Assembly (NCBI GenBank): GCA_003216275.1
Contig: QCJC01000003.1
Span: 62,001-126,000, forward strand
Source of the DNA: Prochlorococcus sp. AG-402-P18
GTDB lineage: Bacteria; Cyanobacteriota; Cyanobacteriia; PCC-6307; Cyanobiaceae
Length of the DNA stretch: 64,000 nucleotides
Reading direction: 5' to 3'
Shown piece by piece: positions 46,315-55,488 of the stretch (within the stretch, counting starts at the first letter, position 1; the number at the start of each line of letters is the position of its first letter). A program made the translations under genes and the position numbers. Below the pieces are notes generated by a model. It was not told the DNA's origin, did no database searches, and saw only the letters and a list, made by a program, of their open reading frames with translations.

Positions 46315-47631
46315 ATGAAAAAAATTGGAATCGGTTTACTTGGCCTGGGCACTGTTGGTCAAGGTGTTGCAAATATCATTAGTGATCCAAATGGTAGACA
46401 TCCATTGGTTGGAGAACTTGAGCTAGTAGGTGTTGCAGTAAAGAATCTACAAAAAGAAAGAAATGTCTCCTTCCCACACTCAATACTTACTAGCAATCCA
46501 ATTGAGATAGTAAATAATCCCAATATTCAAATAGTTGTTGAAGTAATGGGTGGAATAGAGCCAGCAAAATCATTAATCATCCAAGCCATAAGAGCTGGTA
46601 AATCTGTTGTAACCGCTAATAAAGCAGTAATTGCAAGACATGGAGAGGAGATTGCAAATGAAGCAAAAGCCGCTGGAGTTTATGTGCTAATAGAAGCAGC
46701 AGTAGGAGGGGGCATCCCAATAATTGAGCCTCTTAAGCAATCGCTTGGAGGAAATCAGATAACTAAGGTAAGCGGAATTATAAACGGAACAACCAATTAC
46801 ATCCTTTCCCGAATGGATAAAGAAGGAGTAAATTATGCAGAGGTATTAAAAGATGCCCAGGAACTTGGGTATGCAGAGAGTGATCCTGCCGCTGATGTAG
46901 AAGGATCAGACGCAGCTGATAAAATTGCAATTTTAAGTGGGCTTGCCTTTGGCGGAGCAATTAATCGAGCTGACATTCCAACCACTGGAATAAATCACCT
47001 AGAGGCAATAGATGTTAATTACGCTAGAAAGTTGGGCTATGGAATTAAGCTATTAGCAATATCTGAAAGAGACAATACCCAAACAGAATGTGAAAGCAGT
47101 CAGCCCCTATCTGTATGGGTTGAACCTACATTGGTTCCTGAAGAAAATCCATTAGCAGGCGTAAATGGCGTGAACAATGCAATCCTTGTAGAAGGAAATC
47201 CTATTGGTCAAGTAATGTTTTTTGGCCCAGGCGCTGGCTCAGGTCCAACTGCATCAGCTGTTGTTGCAGACATACTTAACATTGCTGGTATTCAGTCAAT
47301 GAGTGTAGACAAAGTCCTTAACTTAGATCCTCTGCTATCAGCAAAAAGTTGGAAAAGTTGCCACGTAGCTGAAGAGAGAGAAATAACTAAAAAGAATTAC
47401 ATAAGGCTAATTGCCGAAGACACCCCTGGTGTGATCGGACAAATAGGAGGTATTTTTGGACAAAAGAAAATATCTATTGAATCAATCGTGCAATTTGATG
47501 CAACCAATAATGAAGCAGAAATAGTTGTTATTACTCATAATATAAAGCAAGGTCAACTTCAAGATGCTCTTTTAGATATAAAGAACTTGCCACAAGTAAA
47601 AAAAATTGCAGCAACGATGGGTTGCCTTTAG
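46315..47631 (+). CDS. hom: Homoserine dehydrogenase
   Basis: Reduces aspartate semialdehyde to homoserine for threonine and methionine. The 438-residue enzyme has the NAD(P)-binding 'GIGLLGLGTVGQGVANII', 'VTANKAVIARHGEEI', the catalytic core 'IEAAVGGGIPIIEPLKQSLGGN', 'SGIINGTTNYILSRM' and 'ELGYAESDPAADVEGSDAADKIAIL', then a C-terminal ACT domain (~residues 360-435, 'RLIAEDTPGVIGQIGGIF') that senses threonine in relatives. ATG start at 46315. Confidence 0.97.
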   Translation: MKKIGIGLLGLGTVGQGVANIISDPNGRHPLVGELELVGVAVKNLQKERNVSFPHSILTSNPIEIVNNPNIQIVVEVMGGIEPAKSLIIQAIRAGKSVVTANKAVIARHGEEIANEAKAAGVYVLIEAAVGGGIPIIEPLKQSLGGNQITKVSGIINGTTNYILSRMDKEGVNYAEVLKDAQELGYAESDPAADVEGSDAADKIAILSGLAFGGAINRADIPTTGINHLEAIDVNYARKLGYGIKLLAISERDNTQTECESSQPLSVWVEPTLVPEENPLAGVNGVNNAILVEGNPIGQVMFFGPGAGSGPTASAVVADILNIAGIQSMSVDKVLNLDPLLSAKSWKSCHVAEEREITKKNYIRLIAEDTPGVIGQIGGIFGQKKISIESIVQFDATNNEAEIVVITHNIKQGQLQDALLDIKNLPQVKKIAATMGCL

Positions 47632-47722
47632 CTAACGAAAACTAGTCAAATCGAATTTAAGTTGCTAATTATATAAATATAAAAGAGAAATTTCAGTTTA
47701 AATTTCTTTTCGAAACTAAACT

Positions 47723-47941
47723 ATGACTTCATCCAAAGGCATAATTGCAAAAACCAGAGAAGAAATAGAAAAGAATATTAATCAAGGAGATTGTGTTTAC
47801 CTAAAGAATCAAGAAGAACTTTTTCAAGTATTGGGAATAGATAATGCTTATGAGAAATGCTGGGTTAGAGAGTGGCCATTAAGTCCGAATGGATCTCCTG
47901 TTTTCGAGATATCAATTAAAGAGGTATCTCAAAATCAATAA
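47723..47941 (+). CDS. Small conserved cyanobacterial protein
   Basis: A 72-residue acidic protein, 'TREEIEKNINQGDCVYLKNQEELFQVLGIDNAYEKCWVREWPL...'. It has two Cys and three aromatic-rich motifs typical of a compact domain, and looks like short hypothetical proteins conserved in picocyanobacteria. No function is known to me. It lies 91 bp after hom and 38 bp before the ABC binding-protein gene on the same strand. Confidence 0.75.
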   Translation: MTSSKGIIAKTREEIEKNINQGDCVYLKNQEELFQVLGIDNAYEKCWVREWPLSPNGSPVFEISIKEVSQNQ

Positions 47942-47979
47942 ATAGTAAATTCAGGAAACAATTATAGGATCTTATACCA

Positions 47980-49557
47980 ATGTTAAAAGTAGAAAAGATA
48001 AAAGAAATTTTAAAAATTTCAAGTATTATATTAATATTTTTTTTGTTATCCTGTGCTCAAAAAAATAAAAGAGAAAGTATTATTGTTGCAAGTGCAGGAA
48101 AAGTTGAATCCCTTGACCCAGCTCAAGCAAATACTCTCAGAACTCTACAAATATTAAGTGCTCTAGGTGATACTCTATTCATAATAGATAAGGATGGAAA
48201 TCTTGTACCTAAATTAGCGAAAAGTTTACCTAAAGTAAGTAAGGATGGATTACTTATAGATATTACTCTCAGAGAAAATGTTTCTTTTCATGATGGGAGT
48301 AAATTTAATGCAAAAGCGATGAAATTTAGTCTTAATCGCTTTATGAATATAGGAACTTTAAACTACCTATTAAATGAGAAAATAGAAAATATTGAAATCA
48401 AAGATGAATTTCTCCTAAGAATTAAATTAAAAAAGCCATCGAGTTCTATAAAAAGTCTTTTAACTTCAGTTAATCTAACCCCTGTATCGCCTAATTCATA
48501 TTCAAACTATAAAGACAAGTTCAATAACAAAGGCTTTGTAGGTACAGGTCCCTATTTTCTAGAAAGTTATAGCCAAAGTCAACAAATAATCAAACCATTT
48601 AACAACTATTGGGGCAAGAAACCTCTAAATAAAGGAATTGACTTTATCAATTATGGTAATTCGACTGCTCTTTTTGGTGCAATAAAAACTAAAGGAGTTG
48701 ACGTTTTAATATCAAATTCTATAGATGATATACAGCGTATCGCCTTAAATAATATGGTTAACAAGTCGAGTCTTAACTCAGGAGAAGGTGCTCCAATAGA
48801 GATTGGATTTATTACCCTTAAAAGTAATACATTACCTTTGGGAAATAAAACAATTAGGGAAGCTATTTCATACTCAATTGATAGAGAGCTAATTAGTGAA
48901 CAAGTAAGTTTTGGGACTAGAAAACCTTTAAGGTCAATAGTCCCATCTCAATTACACAAAAAAGATTTTTCGCCATGGCCAAGATACGACCCTAACCGTT
49001 CAAGAGCTTTATTAAAGAAAGAAGGTTTTTGCGAAAAGGATATTCTTACAATTCCATTAACCTTTAGATCTAATGTACCTGCCGATAAATTACTCGCCCT
49101 TACATGGAAAGATCAAATAAAAAGAGATTTATCTGATTGTATGAAAATAGCTTTAAATGGGGTTGAATCAACAACAGTTTATAAACAACTTTCTGAAGGT
49201 GCTTTTGAAGCAGTCATATTAGATTGGACTGGAACATATCCTGATCCAGAAGCATACTTAACTCCTTTATTAAGTTGTTCTAAAATAAAGGAAAGTACTT
49301 GCCTTAAGGGAGAATCTGTTTTCAGTGGTAGTTTTTGGGGTAATCATAAATTACAAGAACTATTGGAGAAAAGTGAAGAATTAGATGGGGAGAAAAGATT
49401 AAATACTTTAATAAAAGTTGAGAAACTTGCTGCTCAAGGAAGTTCCTATATACCAGTTTGGCTTGTCAAACCTAAAGCCTGGTCTTTAAAAGATATAAGT
49501 CAACCAGAATTCTCAAGCGATGGATTAATCATTCTAAAGAACTTAAAAAGAGATTAA
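47980..49557 (+). CDS. ABC transporter substrate-binding lipoprotein (SBP_bac_5, peptide/nickel type)
   Basis: A 525-residue extracytoplasmic solute-binding protein of the oligopeptide/dipeptide/nickel family. A signal segment ends in a lipobox 'FFLLSCAQ' (Cys ~25). The family signature 'ASAGKVESLDPAQAN...' and 'VPKLAKSLPKVSKDGLLIDITLRENVSFHDGSKFNAKAMKFSLNRFM' is clear, as is 'GTGPYFLESYSQSQ'. Ligand unknown; small peptides are the commonest. The permease gene starts 2 bp after its stop. Confidence 0.9.
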   Translation: MLKVEKIKEILKISSIILIFFLLSCAQKNKRESIIVASAGKVESLDPAQANTLRTLQILSALGDTLFIIDKDGNLVPKLAKSLPKVSKDGLLIDITLRENVSFHDGSKFNAKAMKFSLNRFMNIGTLNYLLNEKIENIEIKDEFLLRIKLKKPSSSIKSLLTSVNLTPVSPNSYSNYKDKFNNKGFVGTGPYFLESYSQSQQIIKPFNNYWGKKPLNKGIDFINYGNSTALFGAIKTKGVDVLISNSIDDIQRIALNNMVNKSSLNSGEGAPIEIGFITLKSNTLPLGNKTIREAISYSIDRELISEQVSFGTRKPLRSIVPSQLHKKDFSPWPRYDPNRSRALLKKEGFCEKDILTIPLTFRSNVPADKLLALTWKDQIKRDLSDCMKIALNGVESTTVYKQLSEGAFEAVILDWTGTYPDPEAYLTPLLSCSKIKESTCLKGESVFSGSFWGNHKLQELLEKSEELDGEKRLNTLIKVEKLAAQGSSYIPVWLVKPKAWSLKDISQPEFSSDGLIILKNLKRD

Positions 49558-49559
49558 TT

Positions 49560-50582
49560 TTGTCAACTAAAAAAGCACTTTTTAAATATATCTTCTCAAG
49601 GTTAGCTCTATTGCCAATTATGCTTTGGATTATTTCAAGTTTAGTTTTTATATTGTTAAGAGTTGCACCAGGTGATCCTGTAGATGCAATTCTAGGAACC
49701 AGAGCCAATGAATTCGCACGTGAAAGCCTAAGAATTAAGCTTGGTTTAGATAAACCTTTAATTAACCAATACCTTGAATATTTAAATCATTTAATACATG
49801 GGAATTTAGGAATTTCACTAAACACACAAGAACCAGTAAAAATAATAATTGCTAAGGCTCTTCCTGCAAGTATAGAATTAGCAATATTTGCAATATTAAT
49901 AGCTTCATCTATAGGTTATTTAATTGGTTTTTTAGGTGCAGTTAGACCAGAGAGCAAAACAGATTTCTTTGGAAGGATTTTTAGTATTGGTACATATGCT
50001 CTCCCTCCTTTTTGGGCAGCAATGCTAATACAAATAATCTTTGCAGTATTACTAGGTTGGTTGCCCATTGGTGGAAGATTAACACCTGGAATTATTACCC
50101 CACCACCGGTTACTGGTTTTCTAATTTTAGATAGTATCTTAAACAAAAATATTGAGACATTCTTTAGTTCTTTTATACATTTGATACTACCTTCAGTCAC
50201 ACTAGGTATTTTATTAAGTGGAATATTTAGCAGATCACTAAGATTAAATTTAGAAAATATTTTGAAAAGGGATTATATTGAGGCCGCAAAAAGTAGAGGA
50301 ATAAATAATTCTAGAATATTATTAAAACATGCCTTACCAAACACACTACTCCCCATATTAACGATTACAGGATTAACAGTTTCTTCCTTAATTGGTGGAG
50401 CACTTTTAATTGAAATAACATTTTCATGGCCTGGAATTGCACTTGGACTTCAGGAGGCTATTAATCAAAGAGATTATCCAGTTGTGCAAGGAATTGTTGT
50501 TATCATTTCCAGTCTTGTAGTTATGATTAGTGTCAGTATAGATATAGCTATTGCATACATTGATCCAAGAGTCAGTTATTGA
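49560..50582 (+). CDS. ABC transporter permease (DppB/OppB family)
   Basis: A 340-residue inner-membrane permease with about six segments. The N-terminal 'FSRLALLPIMLWIISSLVFILLRVAPGDPVDAILG' and the cytoplasmic EAA loop 'DYIEAAKSRGINNSRILLKHALPNTLLPIL' are typical of OppB/DppB. TTG start directly after the binding-protein gene. No DppC-type second permease or ATPase gene follows; the next gene is on the opposite strand and its stop overlaps this one's by 7 bp. The partners must be elsewhere or the permease works as a homodimer (inference). Confidence 0.9.
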   Translation: MSTKKALFKYIFSRLALLPIMLWIISSLVFILLRVAPGDPVDAILGTRANEFARESLRIKLGLDKPLINQYLEYLNHLIHGNLGISLNTQEPVKIIIAKALPASIELAIFAILIASSIGYLIGFLGAVRPESKTDFFGRIFSIGTYALPPFWAAMLIQIIFAVLLGWLPIGGRLTPGIITPPPVTGFLILDSILNKNIETFFSSFIHLILPSVTLGILLSGIFSRSLRLNLENILKRDYIEAAKSRGINNSRILLKHALPNTLLPILTITGLTVSSLIGGALLIEITFSWPGIALGLQEAINQRDYPVVQGIVVIISSLVVMISVSIDIAIAYIDPRVSY

Positions 50583-52171
50583 AATTCAACAAGCCTTTTA
50601 ATTATAGCTCTGTCCAAAATATGAAATTTGAGTTCTCCTTTCGTTAGATTAGTTTTTGAAGAAACTGATTGTCCCTCTTCTAATTTCTCTAAGAAACCTA
50701 TTATCTCAAAAGCCAATAAGCTCTGAACAGAAAGTGGATGATAACCCACAATCGATTTTCCCAGATTAAACAAGTCTTTACCTTCAGACTGATTCATCTG
50801 TCCCTCTACTCTAATAGGTGAGAAATGACTTGCTCCTTCAATTAAAAGAACTCTACTCAATGGGCTTGAACTCACAGATAACAATAATCCAAGTTGTTCA
50901 CTAATAGATGGTGTAACCAAATCAAAAGTTCCTCCAGTTAGAAAAAGAGGAATATTTATTTGACTATCTAAATTCTTTTGCCACAAAAAACTTCCAAAAC
51001 TATTCATTCCGACAATAGCTGAGAGATCTTTCATGTTATTTCTATCTTTCAAAGAAATATCAATTAACTGACATTGTAAAAGTGAAGATAAATTAGTAAG
51101 CGAAAGATTATCAAGTATCTTCTGACATCTATCTTCAAGTTGATCATCTATTTTTACACCTGAAGCCAAAATAGCAGTGAGAGCCCCTAATGAATGCCCC
51201 ATTAAGACAATCTTCTCAGCCGAAATGTCAATCAAACCCGACTTTTTTGCTTTAAAAACACTATCTAAATCACTTAATCGATCAGGTATAACTTCAGCAC
51301 CTGGAAGAGGGAGCCTTCCTTTTACCAAAGCTTCTAATGCTAAGGAGTCACTTCCTGGATGATCTAGAACAACTACAGGCCAACCATTATGGCTAAGACT
51401 TCTTGCTAACCAACTAAAATGGTTACCATCTCCTCCTAAGCCTGGCATTAACAAAACCCAATTCTTTCTAGTTTTATCTCTCGAAGAAGGATTCCAAATC
51501 TCTAATTTTAAAGGCTCATTTCGATGAGAAACAATTAAAGAAATCAATTTATATTCAGTTTCTTGAATATCAAAAGGCAAGAGAATACTTTCTTCTTTCT
51601 CAACTTGCATATCATTTTCTGAAACCAAATCAGATATAAGTTTTTGTTGTTTTTTTAATTCACTTCTCCAATTATTAGCGACTTCAATCCAACCATCTAA
51701 ATCAATATGAATTGCTTTAGCAGAAAGTGAATTGAGAAGATCAAAGACTGTTACTTCCTCTTTCTTATTTAAAAGACTTTCCAAAGTATCTAAAACACTT
51801 TCACCAGAACTGTCTTCATCCATAAGGATAAGATCGCTAACTTCATCTAGTAATTTCCGACCAGACCAACTTCGCAAAATTTGTCTTGCCATACTTTTAT
51901 CTCTTACCAAAGGAGTATTTAAAAACTTTGTTAACCCCTCCCTTTCCTTAAAGCCAAGTAAATTTAACCAGCTGGCTAATTCTGAATTTGTTTCCTCCTG
52001 ACCATTGCTCCAATCAATCAATTCTTTGATTGATACTGGAATAGACATTCCATCAAAATGAATTTCAAATCTCTCAGCCGCATGAATTTTTGGATAGATA
52101 CAATAAGGAACTAATAGGCTACCAACTGTCCCAAAAACAACTAATTTTTTGATGAATGAATTTGGTCTCAA
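50576..52171 (-). CDS. Secreted alpha/beta hydrolase with DUF1400 domain
   Basis: A 531-residue protein with an N-terminal signal segment ('KKLVVFGTVGSLLVPYCIYPKIHAAE'), a ~150-residue DUF1400 helical domain ('LSWLNLLGFKEREGLTKFLNTPLVRDKSM'-like region) and a C-terminal alpha/beta hydrolase with 'VLLMPGLGGDGNHF', nucleophile Ser in 'VLMGHSLGALTAI', Asp in 'GGTFDLVTP' and His in 'EGASHFSPI'. DUF1400 hydrolases are cyanobacterial; substrate unknown. The start is TTG at 52171, which overlaps the divergent MFS gene by 16 bp; there is no better start before the signal peptide. Confidence 0.85.
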   Translation of the reverse strand: MRPNSFIKKLVVFGTVGSLLVPYCIYPKIHAAERFEIHFDGMSIPVSIKELIDWSNGQEETNSELASWLNLLGFKEREGLTKFLNTPLVRDKSMARQILRSWSGRKLLDEVSDLILMDEDSSGESVLDTLESLLNKKEEVTVFDLLNSLSAKAIHIDLDGWIEVANNWRSELKKQQKLISDLVSENDMQVEKEESILLPFDIQETEYKLISLIVSHRNEPLKLEIWNPSSRDKTRKNWVLLMPGLGGDGNHFSWLARSLSHNGWPVVVLDHPGSDSLALEALVKGRLPLPGAEVIPDRLSDLDSVFKAKKSGLIDISAEKIVLMGHSLGALTAILASGVKIDDQLEDRCQKILDNLSLTNLSSLLQCQLIDISLKDRNNMKDLSAIVGMNSFGSFLWQKNLDSQINIPLFLTGGTFDLVTPSISEQLGLLLSVSSSPLSRVLLIEGASHFSPIRVEGQMNQSEGKDLFNLGKSIVGYHPLSVQSLLAFEIIGFLEKLEEGQSVSSKTNLTKGELKFHILDRAIIKRLVEFQ

Positions 52172-53391
52172 CTTCCAGTGTTAGCAATTATTGGGGGAGA
52201 TTCCCCGTATCCCTAAGATTAATCATAAAGGCTCGGTTATGGACAGCAATAGGAACAGGCGGCGTTTTATATTTGAGTCCAATAATTTTTGACAGCTTAG
52301 GTTTTACAGGTGAACAAATTGGAAGTGGGATAACAACCGCAGCATTTGCTGGGATAACAACTAGATTAGGTGTAGGGTATTTACTTGACAAAAAATATAG
52401 TTATCAAAGAGCGATAAAAATTGCTTGTTTAATTGCAATAATATCTGATTTTATTCTTTTTTATTCGCAAAATTATTTTTCTTACCTATCTGGAGAGTTT
52501 TTTCTAGGATCTGCCGCAGGAATCTATTGGCCTTCAGTAGAATTAGCAATACCTTTAAATTGTAATAGTAAAGTAAAGTCAAGCGAAGGCTATTCACTTG
52601 CGAGAAGTGCTGATGCAATAGGTATCACTTTTGGAGTTCTCATAGGAGCTATAGGAACATATTTTGACTTAACAAGAATAATATATTTCATAGATATTGT
52701 TTGCATGTTTTATATAATTAATATACTTACAAATAAGCGAAACATATTCAAAGATAATCGACAACTAAAGTCTCAATCAAATATAAAAATATCAAGCAAT
52801 TCAAGAAAAAGATTAAATTTAGAATGGATATTTCCTTTAATTCCATTATTGCTAATTTCTTTATTCGTTTCAGGAGTAATGACATTACTACAAACTATTT
52901 TACCATTAGACCTTTTAAAAGGAGGAATAATAAGACCTCCTTTAATAGAGCAAAGAGTAGCTATATTATTAACAACAAAACTTTTTTTTGTGGCGGCTTT
53001 TCAATGGCCAGTTGGTTATATCCTAAGGAACAAAAATTCATTTTTTAAATTCAAATTATGCCTAACTTTATTACTAATAGGTTTCATTTCATTATCACTT
53101 TCAAATTACCTAATTAATGGATATATATTAATAATAATAGCATTTGTGCCTCTAACAATAGCTATATGTATATTTCTCCCATCAGCTACAGATGCAATTA
53201 TAAAATCCTCTCCAATTGAATATCATGGCTCAGCTATAGCTATGTTTTCTCAATGTTTTGGAATTAGTGCTTTAACTATCCCATGGATTGGTGGAAAATT
53301 AATTGATAATTTTGAATCAGCTTTTCAGTTATGGTTAATCGTTAGTATTATTTGTATATTATTAATACCAGTTTGTAAAAATATTAAGTAG
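52156..53391 (+). CDS. Major facilitator superfamily transporter
   Basis: A 411-residue, 12-helix-like transporter. N-half features 'GITTRLGVGYLLDKKYSYQRAI' (loop 2-3 motif with charged residues) and 'GEFFLGSAAGIYWPSVELAI' resemble MFS multidrug/sugar carriers. Substrate unknown. The start at 52156 (ATG) overlaps the DUF1400 hydrolase gene on the other strand by 16 bp, so each promoter lies inside the neighbour. Confidence 0.85.
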   Translation: MNLVSTSSVSNYWGRFPVSLRLIIKARLWTAIGTGGVLYLSPIIFDSLGFTGEQIGSGITTAAFAGITTRLGVGYLLDKKYSYQRAIKIACLIAIISDFILFYSQNYFSYLSGEFFLGSAAGIYWPSVELAIPLNCNSKVKSSEGYSLARSADAIGITFGVLIGAIGTYFDLTRIIYFIDIVCMFYIINILTNKRNIFKDNRQLKSQSNIKISSNSRKRLNLEWIFPLIPLLLISLFVSGVMTLLQTILPLDLLKGGIIRPPLIEQRVAILLTTKLFFVAAFQWPVGYILRNKNSFFKFKLCLTLLLIGFISLSLSNYLINGYILIIIAFVPLTIAICIFLPSATDAIIKSSPIEYHGSAIAMFSQCFGISALTIPWIGGKLIDNFESAFQLWLIVSIICILLIPVCKNIK

Positions 53392-53414
53392 AGTTATTAA
53401 TACTTTGACTTTAT

Positions 53415-53786
53415 TTAATTCCTATTAATTTCTTCAATTCTTAATTCCCTTAAATATAAAAAAAGAGGCGCGGAAAAGGCAAATGCTATTGTAAATGTAG
53501 ATAATAATATAATCCAAAGATTTTTCATTTCTAATCTCTTCGATTCCGAAATTATCCAAACAAATACAGCAGTTGAACCTATAAGAAGATCTCTAGATAA
53601 AGATTGAGATGCTGGATTATTATTAGCTAACTGAATAAATAGTTGGACATCAAAAGTAGATCCATAACTCTTTACAAATTCAATATTTGAAAGTGTAGGC
53701 AAAACAGCACCTAGTAAAGCTAATAGCAAATAAAGCCACTTTAACCATTTTATCTGACTAATCATCTTAAAATTATCACTTTTCAA
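53415..53786 (-). CDS. DUF2834-like membrane protein
   Basis: A 123-residue protein with about three membrane segments ('WLYLLLALLGAVLPTL', 'LLIGSTAVFVWIISES', 'IILLSTFTIAFAFSAPLFLYLRELRIEE'). The order 'YLLLALLGAVLPTLSNIEF...LSRDLLIGSTAVFVWIISESKRL' is that of the DUF2834 family, function unknown. It converges on the MFS gene with a 23-bp gap. Confidence 0.8.
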   Translation of the reverse strand: MKSDNFKMISQIKWLKWLYLLLALLGAVLPTLSNIEFVKSYGSTFDVQLFIQLANNNPASQSLSRDLLIGSTAVFVWIISESKRLEMKNLWIILLSTFTIAFAFSAPLFLYLRELRIEEINRN

Positions 53787-53861
53787 AAGATAACATATGA
53801 GAACTATTAGAAGGGGGTAACAAATTTATGAATAAAAAATATAATAGATTTACCAATGAAA

Positions 53862-53897
53862 TTAACTAACTATATTAGGAATAACATAGTTAGTTAA
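53862..53897 (+). promoter_or_regulatory. Perfect 12-bp inverted repeat abutting the PfkB-kinase start
   Basis: TTAACTAACTAT (53862-53873) and ATAGTTAGTTAA (53886-53897) are exact complements around the 12-bp loop ATTAGGAATAAC. The 3' arm ends 2 bp before the ATG at 53900, and the loop holds AGGA, a possible ribosome-binding site. It could be an operator for a dimeric repressor or a hairpin that controls translation initiation. Confidence 0.6.
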
Positions 53898-53899
53898 GA

Positions 53900-54742
53900 A
53901 TGCAAAATAAAACGCCAGGAGAGATATTTAAGCTACCTAAACTTAAATTAGCTGTGATCGGTCACATCGAATGGGTAACATTCTTGAAAGTTGACCAGCT
54001 TCCATTAGCCGGTCAAATTTCACATGCGAAAGATTGCTTTGAAGAAGCTGCTGGAGGTGCGGCTGTCGCAGCTGTTCAAATGGCAAGATTAATAAACGGG
54101 TCTGTTGATTTATACACATCATTGGGAAAAGACACCTATGGGGAAAAGTGCTTCGAAAGACTGACTAAACTTGGTTTGAATTTAAAAGTAGCTTGGCGAA
54201 AAAAACCAACCAGAAAAGGTATTAGTTTAATTAGCAGAGATGGAGAAAGAGCAATTACTGTCATTGGTGAAAGATTGCAACCAATTGCATCAGATGATCT
54301 TCCTTGGAATGATATGGAGAATTACGATGGTATTTTCGTGACCGCTACAGATCAAGAAGGGATAAAGTTAGCCAGAAAAGCTAAATTCCTATCTGCTACC
54401 CCACGAATTGGTGAAAATACACTAAAGATTTCAAAAGTAAAAATTAATGCCTTAATTGGCAGCGGTCTTGATCCCGGTGAAGAAATAAATCATGAAGAAC
54501 TTATACCTAAACCAGATATATACATAGCGACACAAGGGAAGTCAGGGGGTATAGTTTATCCAGAAAAAAATAAATACGAATCAATTAAACCAAGTTCGCA
54601 AGAAATTGACAGCTATGGTTGCGGTGATTGCTTTGCGGGAGCAATTACAGCTGCTCTATCAGCGAAACTAAATTTAGATAAAGCTATTAAGATAGGAGCC
54701 TATTGCGGAGCTGAATGCTCAACACATTACGGTCCTTATTAA
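53900..54742 (+). CDS. PfkB-family carbohydrate/nucleoside kinase
   Basis: A 280-residue ribokinase-like sugar kinase. The N-terminal glycine pair 'EEAAGGAAVAAVQMARL' and the C-terminal signature 'EIDSYGCGDCFAGAITAAL' are diagnostic; the catalytic Asp is in 'GCGDC', where the usual Ala of G-A-G-D is Cys. Members phosphorylate sugars, adenosine or fructose phosphates; the substrate cannot be read here. A perfect 12-bp inverted repeat ends 2 bp upstream. Confidence 0.88.
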   Translation: MQNKTPGEIFKLPKLKLAVIGHIEWVTFLKVDQLPLAGQISHAKDCFEEAAGGAAVAAVQMARLINGSVDLYTSLGKDTYGEKCFERLTKLGLNLKVAWRKKPTRKGISLISRDGERAITVIGERLQPIASDDLPWNDMENYDGIFVTATDQEGIKLARKAKFLSATPRIGENTLKISKVKINALIGSGLDPGEEINHEELIPKPDIYIATQGKSGGIVYPEKNKYESIKPSSQEIDSYGCGDCFAGAITAALSAKLNLDKAIKIGAYCGAECSTHYGPY

Positions 54743-54743
54743 C

Positions 54744-54950
54744 ATGAAAAAAGATTTGTCTAAAAAATCATTATTAGATAAAAACAATTCAATCACTAAT
54801 AATTTTATAATTCTAATATTTTCAATAACATCTCTTTTTTTTGAATCAATAATAACCATACTAGGCTTATTCAAAAAAGGTGTTTTCAAAAAAGAAATAC
54901 TTTCAAATAGAACCAATCTAGGCTTTGATATAATTATCAAAAGAAAATAA
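54744..54950 (+). CDS. Possible small Lys-rich membrane protein
   Basis: A 68-residue ORF whose ATG starts one base after the PfkB-kinase stop (TAA-C-ATG), suggesting coupling. It has one hydrophobic segment ('NFIILIFSITSLFFESIITILGLF') flanked by Lys-rich ends. An overlapping antisense ORF (54719-54991) is also hydrophobic, as AT-rich antisense often is, so coding is uncertain. No family is recognised. Confidence 0.35.
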   Translation: MKKDLSKKSLLDKNNSITNNFIILIFSITSLFFESIITILGLFKKGVFKKEILSNRTNLGFDIIIKRK

Positions 54951-55046
54951 AAAGCTAAAATTAAAGAATTAATCTGATATTTACTCATCAACTAGCTTTA
55001 TTTCCAATAAATTGCTTTAATTATAAAAGATTGTAATTCTTCCATA

Positions 55047-55409
55047 GTGAAATTAATCCAAATATTTTTAATAATATTTTTTCTATGTCTATTTTTAATC
55101 AAAATGAAAAGAAAAGGTTTTACTAATCGAAGGAGTTTAATGGAAAGATTTAAGCAACGATTCAAAAATATAAATGTTCGTAGAAAGAGAATCTCAGAGG
55201 AATTCACTAACTCACTTTTACTTGACCCATCTAAAAACATCCCTTTAGGGACATGGTATTCCGAAGATGAGTTAAGAGAAAAAGCAGATATTCATAGAGC
55301 AAGACTAAGTAAATTTGGAAAATCAAAAATGAACGGTGAAATGCTATTTTTAGGTCCTAAAGGGGGAATATACAAAATATTAGAAGATGGCAAAAAGAAA
55401 TATTTGTAA
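55047..55409 (+). CDS. Conserved picocyanobacterial hypothetical with N-terminal membrane segment
   Basis: A 120-residue basic protein: hydrophobic N-terminus 'LIQIFLIIFFLCLFLI' (residues 3-18), then Arg/Lys-rich 'MKRKGFTNRRSLMERFKQRFKNINVRRKR', and a compact C-terminal domain ending 'GEMLFLGPKGGIYKILEDGKKKYL'. It is probably membrane tethered facing the cytoplasm. No family is assigned. The start is GTG at 55047. The complementary ORF 54998-55240 is a shadow. Confidence 0.65.
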   Translation: MKLIQIFLIIFFLCLFLIKMKRKGFTNRRSLMERFKQRFKNINVRRKRISEEFTNSLLLDPSKNIPLGTWYSEDELREKADIHRARLSKFGKSKMNGEMLFLGPKGGIYKILEDGKKKYL

Positions 55410-55488
55410 ATTTAAAGACTAGTAAGTTTAAGCTTAGATAACTTATAGTTTCTGCTAAAATAAAATATAAATCATCATTTAATCAACA

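Noticed and set aside
54719-54991. Minus-strand 90-residue hydrophobic ORF
   Set aside because: Overlaps the end of the PfkB kinase and the coupled plus-strand ORF; hydrophobicity is expected from antisense of AT-rich, Lys-rich coding DNA.
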